A DNA stretch of 64,000 nt from Massospora cicadina (taxonomy: Eukaryota; Entomophthoromycota; Entomophthoromycetes; Entomophthorales; Entomophthoraceae), in NCBI GenBank assembly GCA_022478985.1, contig JAKSZP010017492.1, forward strand, positions 1 through 64,000. Direction: 5' to 3'. The position numbers and the translations under genes are program-made. The notes beneath the pieces are model-generated. The model worked only from the letters and a program-made list of their open reading frames with translations, did no database searches and was not told the origin of the DNA. This document shows, one piece after another, positions 1 to 11,425 of the stretch; the stretch's first letter is position 1; the number at the start of each line of letters is the position of its first letter.

Positions 1-1287
1 GCTGATGGGTTGAAGTTATAACAAACAACCTGGTAAAGAGCTAAGATGTTGCAGCCATGAAGCCAATGGACTGTGCATCAGGAGTTGCAAGATCAGGGAA
101 AATTTCAATAAGTCCTTGACAAAAAAGGCCCAAGTGACTCTGGCAAAGATTATTATTAGAAACATGGCTTGATGACCCAGTCTATATGTGGGCCACGAGG
201 CCACATTGCTGATGTTATGGGGGTTCAGTATAAGAAAATTTAAACTTGATTAAATATATTTGAACGTGGGAAACTTTTTAGAAAAGTGTAAATAAGAGAA
301 TTGACCATCAATTTCCTCAGTGTGTTACAACTGCATAAAAAGACAATTTTTTGGGAATAGCTTAGTAAATCACAGGATTGGGGCCCTCAAGATTTGACCT
401 AACACAGAAAACTTCAAGCAAGGGGGAAATGAACTTAATTTAGCTGACTTTGAAAGTGTTGGCGGTGGGCCAAGTTGCTGTCAGTTCATTTTTAGATGCC
501 CAAATTTGGCTTTACCGCAGTTTTAATGGTTAGTGTGTGTGATGGCATCTTTCCTGACAGGCAATGGGTAACCTCCTAAGTCCACCCCAAATAAGGGTGG
601 ACTTAGGAGGTTACCCATTGCCTGTCAGGAACAGATTTTGGATGCTTAAGCCACCTGCACTCAGTCACTTTACAGTCCGTTCAACCAAGAGGAACTCATC
701 AGACGAAGATCTTGATTTTTTGGGGAGGGTTCCAAGTAGGCACTGACTTTTGATGGCCTGATGTCATTGGAGAGTTCTACCAACGATTTGACATTAGGCG
801 CATTTTTCATAAGAGGTACACACCTTTCAGGATTTGTTCCCAATATTTTTGAAAATGGTTTCAAACCAGCGACAACTTTTTTAATGGACCAATGCCATCA
901 ACAAATGTTACCAAATCTTTGACACTTACTGCATCTTCTTCTGAATGCACATGCCCGTTGGGCTTTGTTACTAATGGTATACAACTGCTGACTACTGAGG
1001 CTGAAATTTGTCGTTACTATTTGTTTTTGGCCTCTTTGCCCCATGAGGATGCCAATTCTTTGTCAACTCACTACAGATCCCCCCATTTTTCTGTATTAAT
1101 CTTTTTGGACGTAAGAACTGGGGTTGGGGTGGAATCTATAAAGGGTAAGAGGTGACCCAACGCTTGTCTACCATATGAGCGAGGTCACTCTGAGAGACAA
1201 GTGGAGAAGCCAGCCTTCTTTTCCACTTATTGGAGGAAAAATAACACACCCCAATCCAGATGGAGGGGGTGCTCCCCCAGAATTACA
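1..1287 (-). repeat. 3' LTR of chromovirus A (left part outside window)
   Basis: Aligns by eye along its whole length with 5266-6546, so the two are the LTR pair of a minus-strand element. The first roughly 134 bp of this copy lie outside the window. Read on the minus strand it begins TGTAATTCTGGGGGAGC and is preceded by a purine-rich tract (minus strand of about 1288-1311), as expected for a 3' LTR. The copies differ at many positions, so the insertion is old. It carries a perfect hairpin at 551-631 that the other copy lacks. Confidence 0.85.
551..631. repeat. Perfect 37-bp inverted repeat with 7-nt loop
   Basis: Arms 551-587 and 595-631 are exact reverse complements, separated by caaataa at 588-594. 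The equivalent part of the other LTR (about 5826-5905) and the related LTRs in B and the solo LTR show only a weak, imperfect inverted repeat. One arm therefore seems to have been rewritten from the other in this copy. Confidence 0.95.
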
Positions 1288-1389
1288 TTACTCTTCCCTT
1301 TTGCAAAAGGGTGGGCACCAACACTGGGGAATTGAGCTAATGCCACATTCTTATGGGACTTGGCAACTTAATTTCCATCAGCATAGCGA

Positions 1390-1880
1390 TTTTGGGGGGA
1401 GGACAAGGAGCATATGGGTGGGTGGCATGGAAAGCCTCAAAGAGCTCTGAGCAGTTGGCACAGTCTTAAGAGCCAGCACAGCTATTCTTATAGGCCAGAT
1501 AGCCTTTTTATGCAACTAAATATTGTATTGAACGGCGTGATTGGCGGTAAGCCAGGAAACCCTCAACTTCAGCTTCCTCCATGCCCTCAATCACAATGGG
1601 CTCTGGTTCCGATGGAATTGCCCCCTTTAATGAGGACAGCAGAGAGATATGGAAAACAGGATGCTGCTTCCAGCGGGCTGGAAATTTTAAATGAGAGGCA
1701 CCATTTACCAAGTGCTTTTCCAGTAAATGGGGACCCAAGCATTTACTTGCAAACTTGCGTGAGGGCACCTGCATATGCAAGTGGCTCATGTCAAGCATGA
1801 TGTGTGAGCCCACCTTTATTTGTGAGCTGGGAGCTGCTTCCAATATGCAAACTGTTTATAATCACTTATGGCTTAGTTAA
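1390..1880 (-). pseudogene. Element A: post-integrase region and start of chromodomain
   Basis: The open stretch 1508-1843 holds the basic beta-barrel-like segment that follows the integrase core in chromoviruses (KVGSHIMLDMSHL, then SRKFASKCLGP and WKQHPVFHISLL). It then enters a chromodomain start (EEAEVEGFLAYRQSRRS, ending IQYLVA). The rest of the chromodomain is lost to stops. In intact elements this tail helps target integration to chromatin. It is the 3' end of the A polyprotein, next to the 3' LTR polypurine tract. Family assignment is good; the copy is dead. Confidence 0.75.
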
Positions 1881-2920
1881 ATACCCTTGAACCAGGGACT
1901 GTGTGGCCCATGTACGCTGAGCGTGATTGGTGGTGGCTGGTACCTCTGGGCAAAGGCATGGGACGACAGAAAAAGACAGATTAATTCCCAAGGTTACTTC
2001 ATATGGGGAAAAGCCTGTGGACGCATGGGTTCCAACATTGTATCCAAATTAGCGAGGGGAAGGTCATCCGCCCAGGTATCATTGGCAGCTGCAGAGTAGC
2101 ACTTCAGTTACTGCTTTAAGATCTGATTAAACTTTACAGTTTGACCATCAAACTGTGGATGGTACACGGTGGAGTGGCAGGGTGTAATATTAAAGATCTC
2201 TAAGAGCTCAATTCAGAACTGTGTCATAAATTGGAGTCCACAGTTGCTGAAAATTTTCTGAGGGAGAACAAACATTAATAACACATGGCGCACAGATAGG
2301 CGGGCAGTTTCTTTATATGCAATAGCGGAGGAGCATGGGCTAAACAGGGAGAATTTAATGAATCTTCCTACAGCCACCTTGACTGCTGTGAACCCCTTGG
2401 AGCTAGGCAGCTCAACAATAAAGTCCACAGACACCAAATCCATGGTCCTGTTGCCTGCTGCAAGAGGTGAAGAAGGTTTTTCTCCCAGAACAATCCTATT
2501 TGGCCTGCATGCAAGTCACACAGTCAGTTATCCATGCTGGAACATACTTTGATAAGCTTGGAAAGTTATAAGTGCGTTTGATTAAATTAATGCACTATAT
2601 ATTCCCTGGGTGACTGACTGCAGAGGATCATGTGGAGCCTGAATTATATCAGTCCAGAGAAGAGGCAACCCACACCTGCAACCAAAATTGGATGAGTCTC
2701 TCAACCAGTGAATAGGGGGAATTCTTGGGCAAGGGAGGAAATGCCACTCCAATGATGTGGGTGATGCCCATCCCATCCACACATGCTGTATATGCTGCTA
2801 AGGCCTGCAAAATCAAAGGCGCATCTGGGGTGAGATCCGCTACTGACACTGTGGGAGGAGCAAGGGCCAGTATTTGAGTGAGGGGAATGACTGTGACAAA
2901 ATCTGCCACATCAAAGTCAG
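1881..2920 (-). pseudogene. Element A: integrase remnant
   Basis: 2213-2443 reads SVDFIVELPSSKGFTAVKVA, the first catalytic Asp strand of a retroviral-type integrase, then IFSNCGLQF where SDRGPQF is usual, so the second catalytic Asp reads Asn. 2649-2909 matches the linker before the integrase zinc-binding region in element B (ILALAPPTVSVADLTPDAPL against ILAFVPPTVSAADLASDAPL at 33001-33090). Several frameshifts separate the pieces. An intact protein would insert the cDNA into the genome; this one cannot. Confidence 0.75.
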
Positions 2921-3460
2921 CTGGACAATGTGCGGGATCACAGATTAGAAAATTGGGAAGGTATTTAATGCTCCTTTCACAAACTCATAATTTAAATTGA
3001 AACTTCACAGATTCTAGTAGGTTGGGCATTCCAATGTGTTAGCTTCTGTGGCTTGCAAAATTAAAGAAGAGCTTGATAGTCTGTTTTCACAGTAACCTTA
3101 TGCTGAGCTCTTTGCAAGAGATACCGCCAATGGGTAAAGGTCCACACCACAGCTGCCAGATCCTTGTCATAGATGGCCCAGGATTTCTTAGTGGGAGTAA
3201 ATTGTGGGAGAAGTAAGAAACTAGGTGTTCCAACCCATTGTGCTCTTGGAGAAAGACTTCCCCTACTGTGGCGGATGACGCATCACACACTACATATAGG
3301 GTTTGGAGGGATCTGCATGATTCAGGATGGGGAGCAATGAGAACTCCTCCCTGATCAAATCAAATGCTTGTTGGCACTTGGGCGTCCAGCGAAAATGTAC
3401 ACCTTTGCCTGTAAGTGGGTGGATGGAGCGTCTAACTGGGATAATGTGAGAGAGAACATT
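2921..3460 (-). pseudogene. Element A: RNase H remnant
   Basis: 3087-3290 reads MCDASSATVGEVFLQEHNG, the first strand of a gypsy RNase H (usually TDAS..AIGAVLLQ), followed by a LVSYFSHNLLP segment where family members have GYFSRKL. The domain degrades the RNA strand during cDNA synthesis. It lies where expected between reverse transcriptase and integrase. Frameshifts break it. Confidence 0.75.
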
Positions 3461-4020
3461 TCAAGGAAGATGATTTTGCTTAAGAAGCTTCTCAATTAAT
3501 TCTGGGTTGTTGGAGTTGCCCTTTTTCAGATGACGCCCAGTTTGCTGAGCGAATGTCATACTCATATTTAAGATGAAGTTACCCAAGAACGTGACTTCCC
3601 CCTGATAAAAATCACACTTTGAGATCTTGACAAACATACTTGCCTTATGAAAAACAGCCACTGCCTTGAAGTCCTTCCCATGTTGTTCAGTAGAGGGATA
3701 TTTTACCAAGATATTGTCAATATATGCGACTGCACAGATGAACCAGAGATCGTCCAGCACACTATCAATCATACATTGGAATGTCGCAGGTACATTCTTA
3801 AGCCCAAAAAGCATCACTCGAAATTAGAATAGCCTCATCTGGTCTGGTTAGCTATAAGCCATTACTGAACTTCCATCACCCAAATTTGATTATAGGCATT
3901 AACAAGATCAAACTTTAAAAACACCCAGACTTGGCAATCGCTTAGCTGATTGTCCGTTCCAACACCAGTTTTTAAGGGTCATGGGCTGTGATATTGTCAA
4001 ATTAGCCATGATCCATGCAG
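3461..4020 (-). pseudogene. Element A: reverse transcriptase remnant
   Basis: 3461-3817 contains the palm segment FGLKNVPATFQCMID, then AVAYIDNILV, where the catalytic YxDD reads YIDN (second Asp to Asn). It continues with SKCDFYQGEVTFLGN, the conserved thumb-side motif. The fingers region is spread over 3820-4020 with frame breaks. The order PR-RT-RH-IN-chromodomain on the minus strand is the standard Ty3/gypsy order. Confidence 0.8.
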
Positions 4021-4374
4021 GGATGAATGGAACCATCTGCCTTCTTGGCAAAGACAATGTGAGAGGCTACATAGCTGTCTCATTAAAAAAAGCCCTTCTT
4101 AAGAATGTCATCCAACCAGGCATCAAGGGTGACCTCTTTTCCGCTGTATGCAGGTACAGTGGGCAGTTTATGTTTCATAACTACACCATCATATTGAACT
4201 TTGAGTTAAACTCAGTATGTGGGAAAACAGTTAGCCTTTCTCAGAGTCGAAAATGCTCTGATAGCCCATCATCACAGTAGGAAAATCCGGCGGAAGACCT
4301 TCAGGAGATACTAGGGATGTAATTGAACCTCAATTTTGAGCCTTGGTAAGGGTATCCACTAAAGGGAACTCTCC
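4021..4374 (-). pseudogene. Element A: protease to reverse transcriptase linker
   Basis: No motif is distinct enough to name a domain, but it lies in line between the A protease and reverse transcriptase and resembles the matching stretch of element B (about 29837-29960) at the DNA level. It is interrupted by stops in every minus frame. Confidence 0.5.
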
Positions 4375-4730
4375 CTACACCTGACTGTTGGAAAATGACA
4401 GCGTGTTAGATTCCAAGTGTATTTGAAGATGCTGCAACGCCACTAACTCACACCCAAAATCACTGGAAACATGAGGTTGGGCATCGCCAAGAAGCAAATC
4501 ACAAAATTTAAACTGGTGAACTAAGTTTACCAGGCGCTGTACTTTATAGGATGGCTTAAAGACCAATAAGGCCAACACTGGTGGCCCCAGGTCCACTTCA
4601 AGATCCAATTGTTGGGCTAACTCCAAACTCATGAAGTTGCCCGCTGCTTAAGTATTGACCAAAACCATAAAGGACAAATGGTGTGCCCCAATACAAATTT
4701 TCATGGGTAATTAGAAGTAGGCGTAATTTT
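4375..4730 (-). pseudogene. Element A: aspartic protease remnant
   Basis: MSLELAQQLDLEVDLGPPV follows directly on a segment reading MVLVNT*AAGN. Aligned with C (LVDTGALENY) and K (LVDTGASNNF), the active-site D-T-G-A has become N-T-stop-A. Copy B has the same N-T-x-A arrangement, so part of this loss may be older than the two insertions. The protease normally cleaves the Gag-Pol polyprotein. Confidence 0.75.
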
Positions 4731-5131
4731 GTTTATTGATGGATACGGTCTGGTCTGAAAACTACAAAGAGATTGAAAAGACAGATGAACTGGAGAACAC
4801 TGACTCAGGCATGGGGGTGGTGTGAGGATCTGAAAATATTAAGGATACTGATTCAACTTCAAAATCATATATCAAAATCAAATCATCAAATCCAATCACG
4901 AAGTTCCCATTCTTAGGGTGAACTGAGGGGAAAGTAGTGGAATATGGAACAAGCTGACCATGAAAGAATTTCTCAAAAGCCATCTGAGATCTGATTATAA
5001 AATTGACATTTGATCAGACAATCCATCAAAGACAGGCTAACAACTGAAACTCATAAGGAAGACGATAAACACTGCATCAACCATCTCAACAAGGAGGGTG
5101 GAAATGACTTGAAGCAATGGATTGTTGATTA
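4731..5131 (-). pseudogene. Element A: gag-like 5' coding remnant
   Basis: The stretch 4762-4983 (start MAFEKFFHGQLVPYSTTFPS) resembles B at 28913-29101 (LKEFLHGQIVPLPSTFPQ). It is therefore a family-specific part of the Gag/N-terminal region. No zinc knuckle is visible and I do not recognise a finer domain. The 5' LTR begins immediately to the right in plus coordinates. Confidence 0.55.
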
Positions 5132-6546
5132 TGTCATGGAGACGGCAGATAAAGGTTAGACTGGCCTGCTATTCAGGTTGCAGAAGTACCTAAAAGGCGA
5201 TCCAGAATTTTAGAGGCATTATCGCTTGTTCAACGTTTAAATTAACTGAAAAATAATTGACAATGAAAGCTAATGGGCTGCAATTATAACAGACAACCTG
5301 GTGAAGAGCCAAGTGCTGCAGCCTTAAGGCCAATGGACCTGGGCGTCAGGAGTTGCGAAATCAGGGAAAATTTCAATAAGGTCTTAACATGATAGGCCCA
5401 AGTGACTCCATCAAGAATTATTGTTAGAAACATGGCTGGCACGACCCAGTCAATATGCGGGCCATGATGTCACATTGCTGATGTCATGGGGGTTTGGTAA
5501 AGATAATATTTTGAACTTAGTTAAATAGCTTTGAATGTGGGACGATTTTTATTGAAAGTAAAATAAGAGATTTGACCGTCAATTTCCTCAGTGTGTTATG
5601 ACTGCTTAAATAGACAATTAATTTGGGGAATAGCCTAGGAAATCGCAGGATTGAGGCCCTCAAGATTTGACCTAACCTGTTAAACTTCAAGTGAGGTGAA
5701 AAATGAATTTAATTTGAACTGATTTGAAAAAAGAGTCAGCGGCGGGCTGAGTCACTGCCAGTTTGTTCATGGACACCAAAATTGCGGTTTTACCACAATA
5801 TTGATGGTTAGCACGATGCTTTTCACCAGATGGGCAATGAGAACCTTCCAAGGCCACCTTCACGTAGGGGTGGTCCCAAGAGGTCGGGAATTGGTTTGGG
5901 GGCGCCCAACCCACCCAAACCTGAATGCCCTAGCATCTGTTTGACCAAGCAGAACTCATTGGACAAAGATCTTGATTTTTGGGGAGGGTTCCAGGTTGGT
6001 GTAACTTTTGATGATGCCTGTTGCTTTTATTGAGTTCCACTGACAATTTGACATTGGGCACATTCTTCATAAGAGGTACACGCCTTTTGGGCTTTGTTAC
6101 CAATATTTTCAGGGAATATTTTGGATCAGCAACAACATTATCCAATGACCCAATGCCATTGGCAAATGTTATTGAATCTTTGACGTTTACTGCATTTTAT
6201 ATGAATGCTTACGCCCGTTGGGCTTTGATACCAATTGTATACAACTTCCAAATACTGGGCCAAAGATTCTTTGCTGCTAATTATGTTTGGCACCTTTGCC
6301 CCACGCAGATGACAAGATCTTTGGCAACTTGCTCTAGATCTCCTAATTCACTGTATTAATTCTTCAGACGTAAGAACTGGGGCTGGGGTGGAGTCTTCAA
6401 TGGTCAATCAGTGGTTCACCACTCGTCAACCACATGAGTGAGGTCGCCCTGGGAGATGAAGGGAGCCACTGGCCTCCTTGAACCTCTTGGAGGGGAATGG
6501 GAACACCTCCTAATCCAGATGGTGGGGGTGCTCCCCTGGACTCACA
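5132..6546 (-). repeat. 5' LTR of chromovirus A
   Basis: Minus-strand copy starting TGTGAGTCCAGGGG (right end) and ending CCATGACA (left end), about 1415 bp. It pairs with 1-1287 and is related to the LTRs at 27579-28865, 34590-36002 and 46596-47965. Just outside its end the minus strand reads TAATCAACAATCCATTG, the primer-binding position; the B copy has TAATTGACTGTCCATTG there. The TSD cannot be tested because the other end is outside the window. Confidence 0.85.
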
Positions 6547-6950
6547 TATGACCTGCAGGCAGAAAAGATGTATGTTAATAAAATAGTTTATAACTACTGC
6601 AGAAAATTGGGCAATTATGCCAATTGCTGCCCTGAGATTATCACGAGATCTAAACTCCATTCAGCGCACCCTGTGGATGATAAAGAAGTGGGAAAAGACA
6701 TGGCAGAATAGAATTGGGATTTTCTACTACAGCCTCCTCTACCAAAATACCAGATAAAAGAAATCTCCACAGCACTATCCTATGAGATGTAAGAGTGCTT
6801 TTCGCTGAGCTTTCTTTGGCAGTCTCAGGGTCAAAGAATATTAGTGTAGCGGTGGCCACCCACTCCCAAGAAAAACGTGCAGCCGAGGCTGAGGATGAGG
6901 TATTGTCCAAACCTTATGCGCAGCAGTTGTAATCATCTGAGAACTAATTC
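6547..6950. other. Unassigned flank of element A
   Basis: About 400 bp between the A 5' LTR and the first recognisable D sequence. A minus-strand open stretch at 6650-6910 (86 codons) matches nothing I recognise, has no matching copy elsewhere in the window, and is probably chance. No RNA gene or repeat structure is visible. Confidence 0.4.
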
Positions 6951-7960
6951 TTCGACTCCTCAAGTTGACTAACATCTATGTGAAAGTACCTAATGAGGCG
7001 TTGGAGAAGTCCAGCCTGCAATTGTGTGAGGAGGTATAAAATCTGTTAGGATAAGCGGACAAAGTGGATGTCCTCACAATAAACACATCTGATATTTATT
7101 TTTCTGAGTGTACCTATGTTAATATACTTGTAAATAAACTCAACTTCTGAGCCACTGTCGACAGTGGAGCCCTGATTAATATTGTATCCACTCAATTGGT
7201 GTGAAAGTTAGGATTTTCTACAGATATAGACCACTGTAAAGTCTATGGCACCACTGGCCCCATATTACAACTTCAGAGGGAGCTTACAGTGCGCTACCAT
7301 TGCATTTTGGTACTTTAGTAATTCCGCCCCTGCTATAGTATTTCCAAATCAAAATTACAATTTCTTAATAAAGACGCATTTTGGGAAATACGAATTCAAA
7401 GATGACTTTGAAGAAAATACTTTTGACATACTAGGACAATACCTAACACTCTTTTAGTTGAGGAAGGATGCGGCTTCAACAGTCCCAAAGTAAGAGTTTG
7501 ATAACCTTGTATACAAAGATGGTTCTGTGCCCATTGATATCAGCATTTACGTGGCTGGACCCAAAGGTTACCAGCAAAAATTGTAGAATCCAAGGGCATT
7601 CCCATCTATGCTAATTATACTCTAACCCATTATGGCCGGTCATCAAGGTATAATGGGGGCTGAAATTGTCTTATCCCTTCCCCAGGGTTTATATGGTGAG
7701 ATCGTCCCCCCATTTAATCACTCCAAGTAAGAGCTAGTCACTGCGCCTGGGTTTATTTCTCCAGAACATGGAAAAGTTCTGGTGCTTATAGCTAACCTTT
7801 ACCCCTATCCTATAAAAGTCAAGCAACACTAGGTAGTCACGTTTGTTCAAATTTTTTTTAGTAGACGAGGTTTTAATTATCCATGAGTTTGGTGATCTAG
7901 AAGAACTTGAACTGAAGGACGGCGAATGACAAACTTTCTGTGCGCTGAATTTCTTGAGAG
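6951..7960 (+). pseudogene. Element D: protease region of a decayed gypsy
   Basis: Around 7147-7190 the plus strand reads ATVDSGALINIVSTQLV, an aspartic protease active site (D-S-G-A). Downstream, APAIVFPNQNYNFLI matches APAIVLPNSNYDL in element F (about 43970-44010), and FGDLEELELKD (about 7890) matches FVSLEEFDL in F. D is therefore an older member of the F-like family. Stops and shifts occur every few dozen codons. Confidence 0.7.
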
Positions 7961-8950
7961 TGCCTCTTCAGAATGACAGAGTGCGAAAAAGACAAGCGTT
8001 GACACCATTTGACAAGTACAACAGTATTTTTGCAAACAAATAACTATGATTTAGGGTGCGCGCATGATGTGCTTTACCAAATTGGCACCGGAAAATATCC
8101 AACAATTTGCCTTCGTCCTTTTAGGCATTCTAAAGCAGCAGATGAGGTTTTTAATGCAGAACTAATTAACTAGTACATCAGGAATGCTAGTAACCTCTAA
8201 GAGTCCTTGGGCGCTCTGTTAAGGTTTTAAAATAAAAATGGGTCAAATTTGTGGTAACTAGCTTACCTGAAGCTCAAAGTATTACCAAATAAGATTCATA
8301 CCCAATATCCCCATATTGACAATGTATTGGATTGGTTGAGAGGTGCTTAAAACTTCTCCGCCATGGACTTAATATATGGCTACTGGTAATTGTTCTTCTG
8401 AAGGAGGAACAGGAGAAGTGCGCTATTATCACCGCCCAAGGTCTATTTCAATCCACTTGGATGCCGCAAATGCTTTTCAACGCCCCAGAAACTTTCTAGA
8501 GGGCTATGTATAGCATAAAGAAGGGATTTAAATCACCAGTTTTAGTTTATTTAGATGACTTTAATGTGTTTTCCAAAACGTTTACGGGCCATCTGCAGAA
8601 CTTAAAGAAAGTTTTTCTTCCAGTTGGCACAAGCCAATTTAAAAACAAGCCTCAAATGTGCATTTTCTTCCACAAACAACTAGAATATATATGGGGTTCA
8701 TCATTGACAGACGGGGCTTAAGGACCAGCCTCTGAGATTGAGGCTATTGAGAAAATGTCCCGCCTGTGCAGAAAGCAGGACACAGGTTTTTTGGGATGAT
8801 TGGCTATTATCACCGGTTTATGAAAAACTTTAGCAAAATGGGTGAGCCCTTATTTCATCTTAAAAAGAATGGAGTTCCATTTGACTGGTTGAAATCCTGT
8901 CAATTTGCTTTTTAGCACTATGTCTCTGCTTAGCCAAGGCGCCAATACTG
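7961..8950 (+). pseudogene. Element D: reverse transcriptase remnant
   Basis: Begins with HDLGCAHDVLYQIGTG, as in F (HDLGCSWGG). The palm motif at 8506-8721 reads VLVYLDDFNVFSKTF, so YLDD is retained. It goes on to LRTSL and GMIGYYHRFMKNF, the segment before RNase H. At least five frameshifts or stops break it. Confidence 0.75.
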
Positions 8951-9540
8951 ATGTATCCCAATTTTGATAGAACTTTTGTCATACAAATGTACGTCTCTCT
9001 CACCGCCATAGGGGCAGTGCTATACCATTTTTGATAATGAAAGGGACGAAAACTCTGTCACATACTGTAGTCAGACACTGGATAGTATTAAACAGAATTA
9101 TACCATTACCAAGAAAAAGTGTCTAGATGTCATTTATGCATATAAACAATTTAGTGTGTATATTCATAGAGTGCATTTGACTTTTATAACTGACCATGCC
9201 TCATTAAGCTGACTTCATAATCTGAGAGAGCCCAAAGGGCGGTTAGCCCACTGGGCCTTAAAGCTAATGGCATATGACTTTGAGTTTCTACAATAACTAG
9301 GGATAGAACATCAAAATGTGGACGGATTGTCTAGGTCGCCTAAGATAGCCCTATTGGCTAATAGGGATGATGAAATATTAACCAAAAAGATGAACCATCA
9401 ATTCAAAAGATCTTATTAAAATTCAGCAGAAATTGGACAAAATATGAGCAAATACCTTCATATATGATGGGAAATAATATAAGGTTATTGATAAACCTCT
9501 TTGTTCCCAAGCTCTACTAAGCGGATGAATTTTAGTATCA
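8951..9540 (+). pseudogene. Element D: RNase H and connection remnant
   Basis: Fragments such as VSLTAIGAVL, then the equivalents of YAITKKECLAVIYAYKQF (9107-9155), TDHASL (9190) and HQNVDGLSRSPKIALL (9310-9350), follow the gypsy RNase H order and match F at 45650-46010. The reading frame is broken throughout. Confidence 0.65.
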
Positions 9541-10060
9541 CTTCAATCAAGGCCACAGGTCATGGTAAATGTAAAAGACGTTTTAAAATTATGGAAGATT
9601 ACTATTGGGACTCCATGTCCTATGATATCCATAAGGCGCTTAGTTGTTGTCAAAACTGTCAAGAATAAGCCCCTATCAGAAATCCACATCCTGCCAATTA
9701 GTAAAACCTGATTTTGCCTGCATAAGGCCTCCATGGACGTCGTGGGACCCTTGACCAATGCTCCAGGTCAGTTTAAATACATTATTGTGGCTATTGACCA
9801 CTTAACCAAGTGGGTGGAAGCTAAGGCATTATGGGACTTAGGGGCCACAATTATTGCTAAGTTAATTTTTGAAGATTGTAAGTATTGGCACAGTTGCCCC
9901 AGTTTTTAATAACGGATAATGGGACCAAATTTACGTCCCAAATGACTCAGAATCTCAAAGATCTAATGGGCATCTATGGAGTGCTATCCACTTCTTATCA
10001 TTTGTAAACTAATGGTACTGTGAATAGGTGATTAGTATGCTAGTTTGTATCTTACAGAAG
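9541..10060 (+). pseudogene. Element D: integrase remnant
   Basis: The zinc-binding end (YYWDSMSYDIHKALSCCQNC, 9600-9660) is followed by a degraded first Asp strand (near 9730). The second Asp strand LITDNGTKFTSQM (about 9910-9950) keeps its Asp. The third motif near 10010 (TNGTVNR) has lost the catalytic Glu region. The same order is found in F. Confidence 0.7.
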
Positions 10061-10634
10061 TTGGTCGTTTGTGAAACGTCTAGTTAGAAACTCTTCTTGC
10101 CATCTGCTATATTTTATTACAATATTACTTATCATATGACCACACAAATTTCTCATTTGCGCTATTACATTGGAGATAGTCTGCTTTGCCTCCTCTTCTA
10201 TATTCATGCATTAAAGAAGAACAAATGAGTCCAAGTAGATATCTGGAGAAGCTTGCTCATAAGTTCATGTAATTACAAAGCTCCACGTAATCAAACGCTT
10301 AGGCGTGGAAGGTCAAGGCTAGAGCCTGGTATAACGAGGACTGGCGGGCCTTACCTATTTTTGAGTAATAAGAATTGATTTGGTTCTACAACAACTATGT
10401 GCTGGGCAAACCAACAAACTGGCGCACATTTTAGAAATGACCTTTTGAGACCATAGAGAACATTGCCACTGATTCCTGCACCCTGAAATATCCTACTAAG
10501 GTACATTTTATTCATCAAGCGCATGCCAAGCTTTGAAGAAACACTACCTGAACTCTAGGCCTACAGCTGTTAGTCCCTAATAACTGGTAGGACTCCAACT
10601 CATTTGTTACTGATTTTGGTCAAGTGGGGATAAA
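10061..10634 (+). pseudogene. Element D: integrase C-terminal tail
   Basis: Weak matches to the post-integrase part of F-like elements, including a degraded version of the H-A-x-x-L end (about 10515-10550, QACQALKKHYL). The segment ends in a purine-rich tract (10623-10634) followed by TGTTGCAACGG. That resembles the F polypurine tract and LTR start (aggggggtaa, then TATTGCGATT). Confidence 0.5.
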
Positions 10635-11425
10635 TGTTGCAACGGTTTGACCAACCAGACATTAAAGCAATATATAATTTAATATCTATATTTTAATAAT
10701 ACCTAGAAACGGGCTTTGACTTTATATGGAGCCTTGAGCGCATGGACCTCAACTTCTTAAGGAGTGATAAAAGTGTATTAGCTTACTATTGGTGCTTTTG
10801 GACCTACGCTGGGGAATTATAAACCTGGAGAGTAAAAACACAATACCCCCCATTGCAACTTCTATCCAACCAATCTACTATTGTTTAGGTCTTGGGCCTC
10901 AGAAAATTAGGTCTGCTTCCATTAACTATAGCTCAACCCATATCTTGTCACCCACACTGGCGTAAAATATTTGGTAGGAGGAATTTTTTATTATGGTGTT
11001 CTGCCAGAGCCTCTGATGCAATTAGTTGATCGCTACTATAATAAAAAACCAGTTGGGTTTGGGAATTCAACAATTAATCCAATTTAGATAATTAGCCTAT
11101 TAGTGTAATATCCAGAGTACTGATTAGTACACATGAGAAGCACTAATAGGAATGCTAGTAGAAGGGATATCTATACTGAATTCTAAGAGGTAGAGGATCT
11201 TTTTCCAACGCAGCTAGAGTAGAATCTAGCTGAAGAGATATCTGATGAGAAGGAGTTGAGCCTTTGGGAGTACTCAGTAATTCATTGTGCTTTTGTTTTG
11301 TTTTATTTTAAAAACTCTCTGATAAAGTTTGTCTTCTATTTTAAGCTTACTAAAGCAGCTGTTTTCATACATTGCCTTAAATATTTAATTAATATATGTG
11401 CCTTCAAAATACAACGCTTAATCGG
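10635..11425 (+). other. Possible 3' LTR of D, otherwise unassigned
   Basis: The first bases (TGTTGCAACGG) after a purine tract suggest the start of a 3' LTR, but no second copy is found in the window and similarity to the F LTR fades after about 12 bp. The remainder is AT-rich with no recognisable gene. Confidence 0.3.

Noticed and set aside
551..631. Hairpin as an inserted MITE or foldback element
   Set aside because: The other LTR has homologous sequence across the whole interval, not an empty site, and no target duplication flanks the hairpin. In-place rewriting of one arm fits better.
6650..6910. 86-codon minus-strand open frame as a gene
   Set aside because: No motif, no conserved copy in the related elements B or solo LTR, and it lies outside the LTR; not supported.
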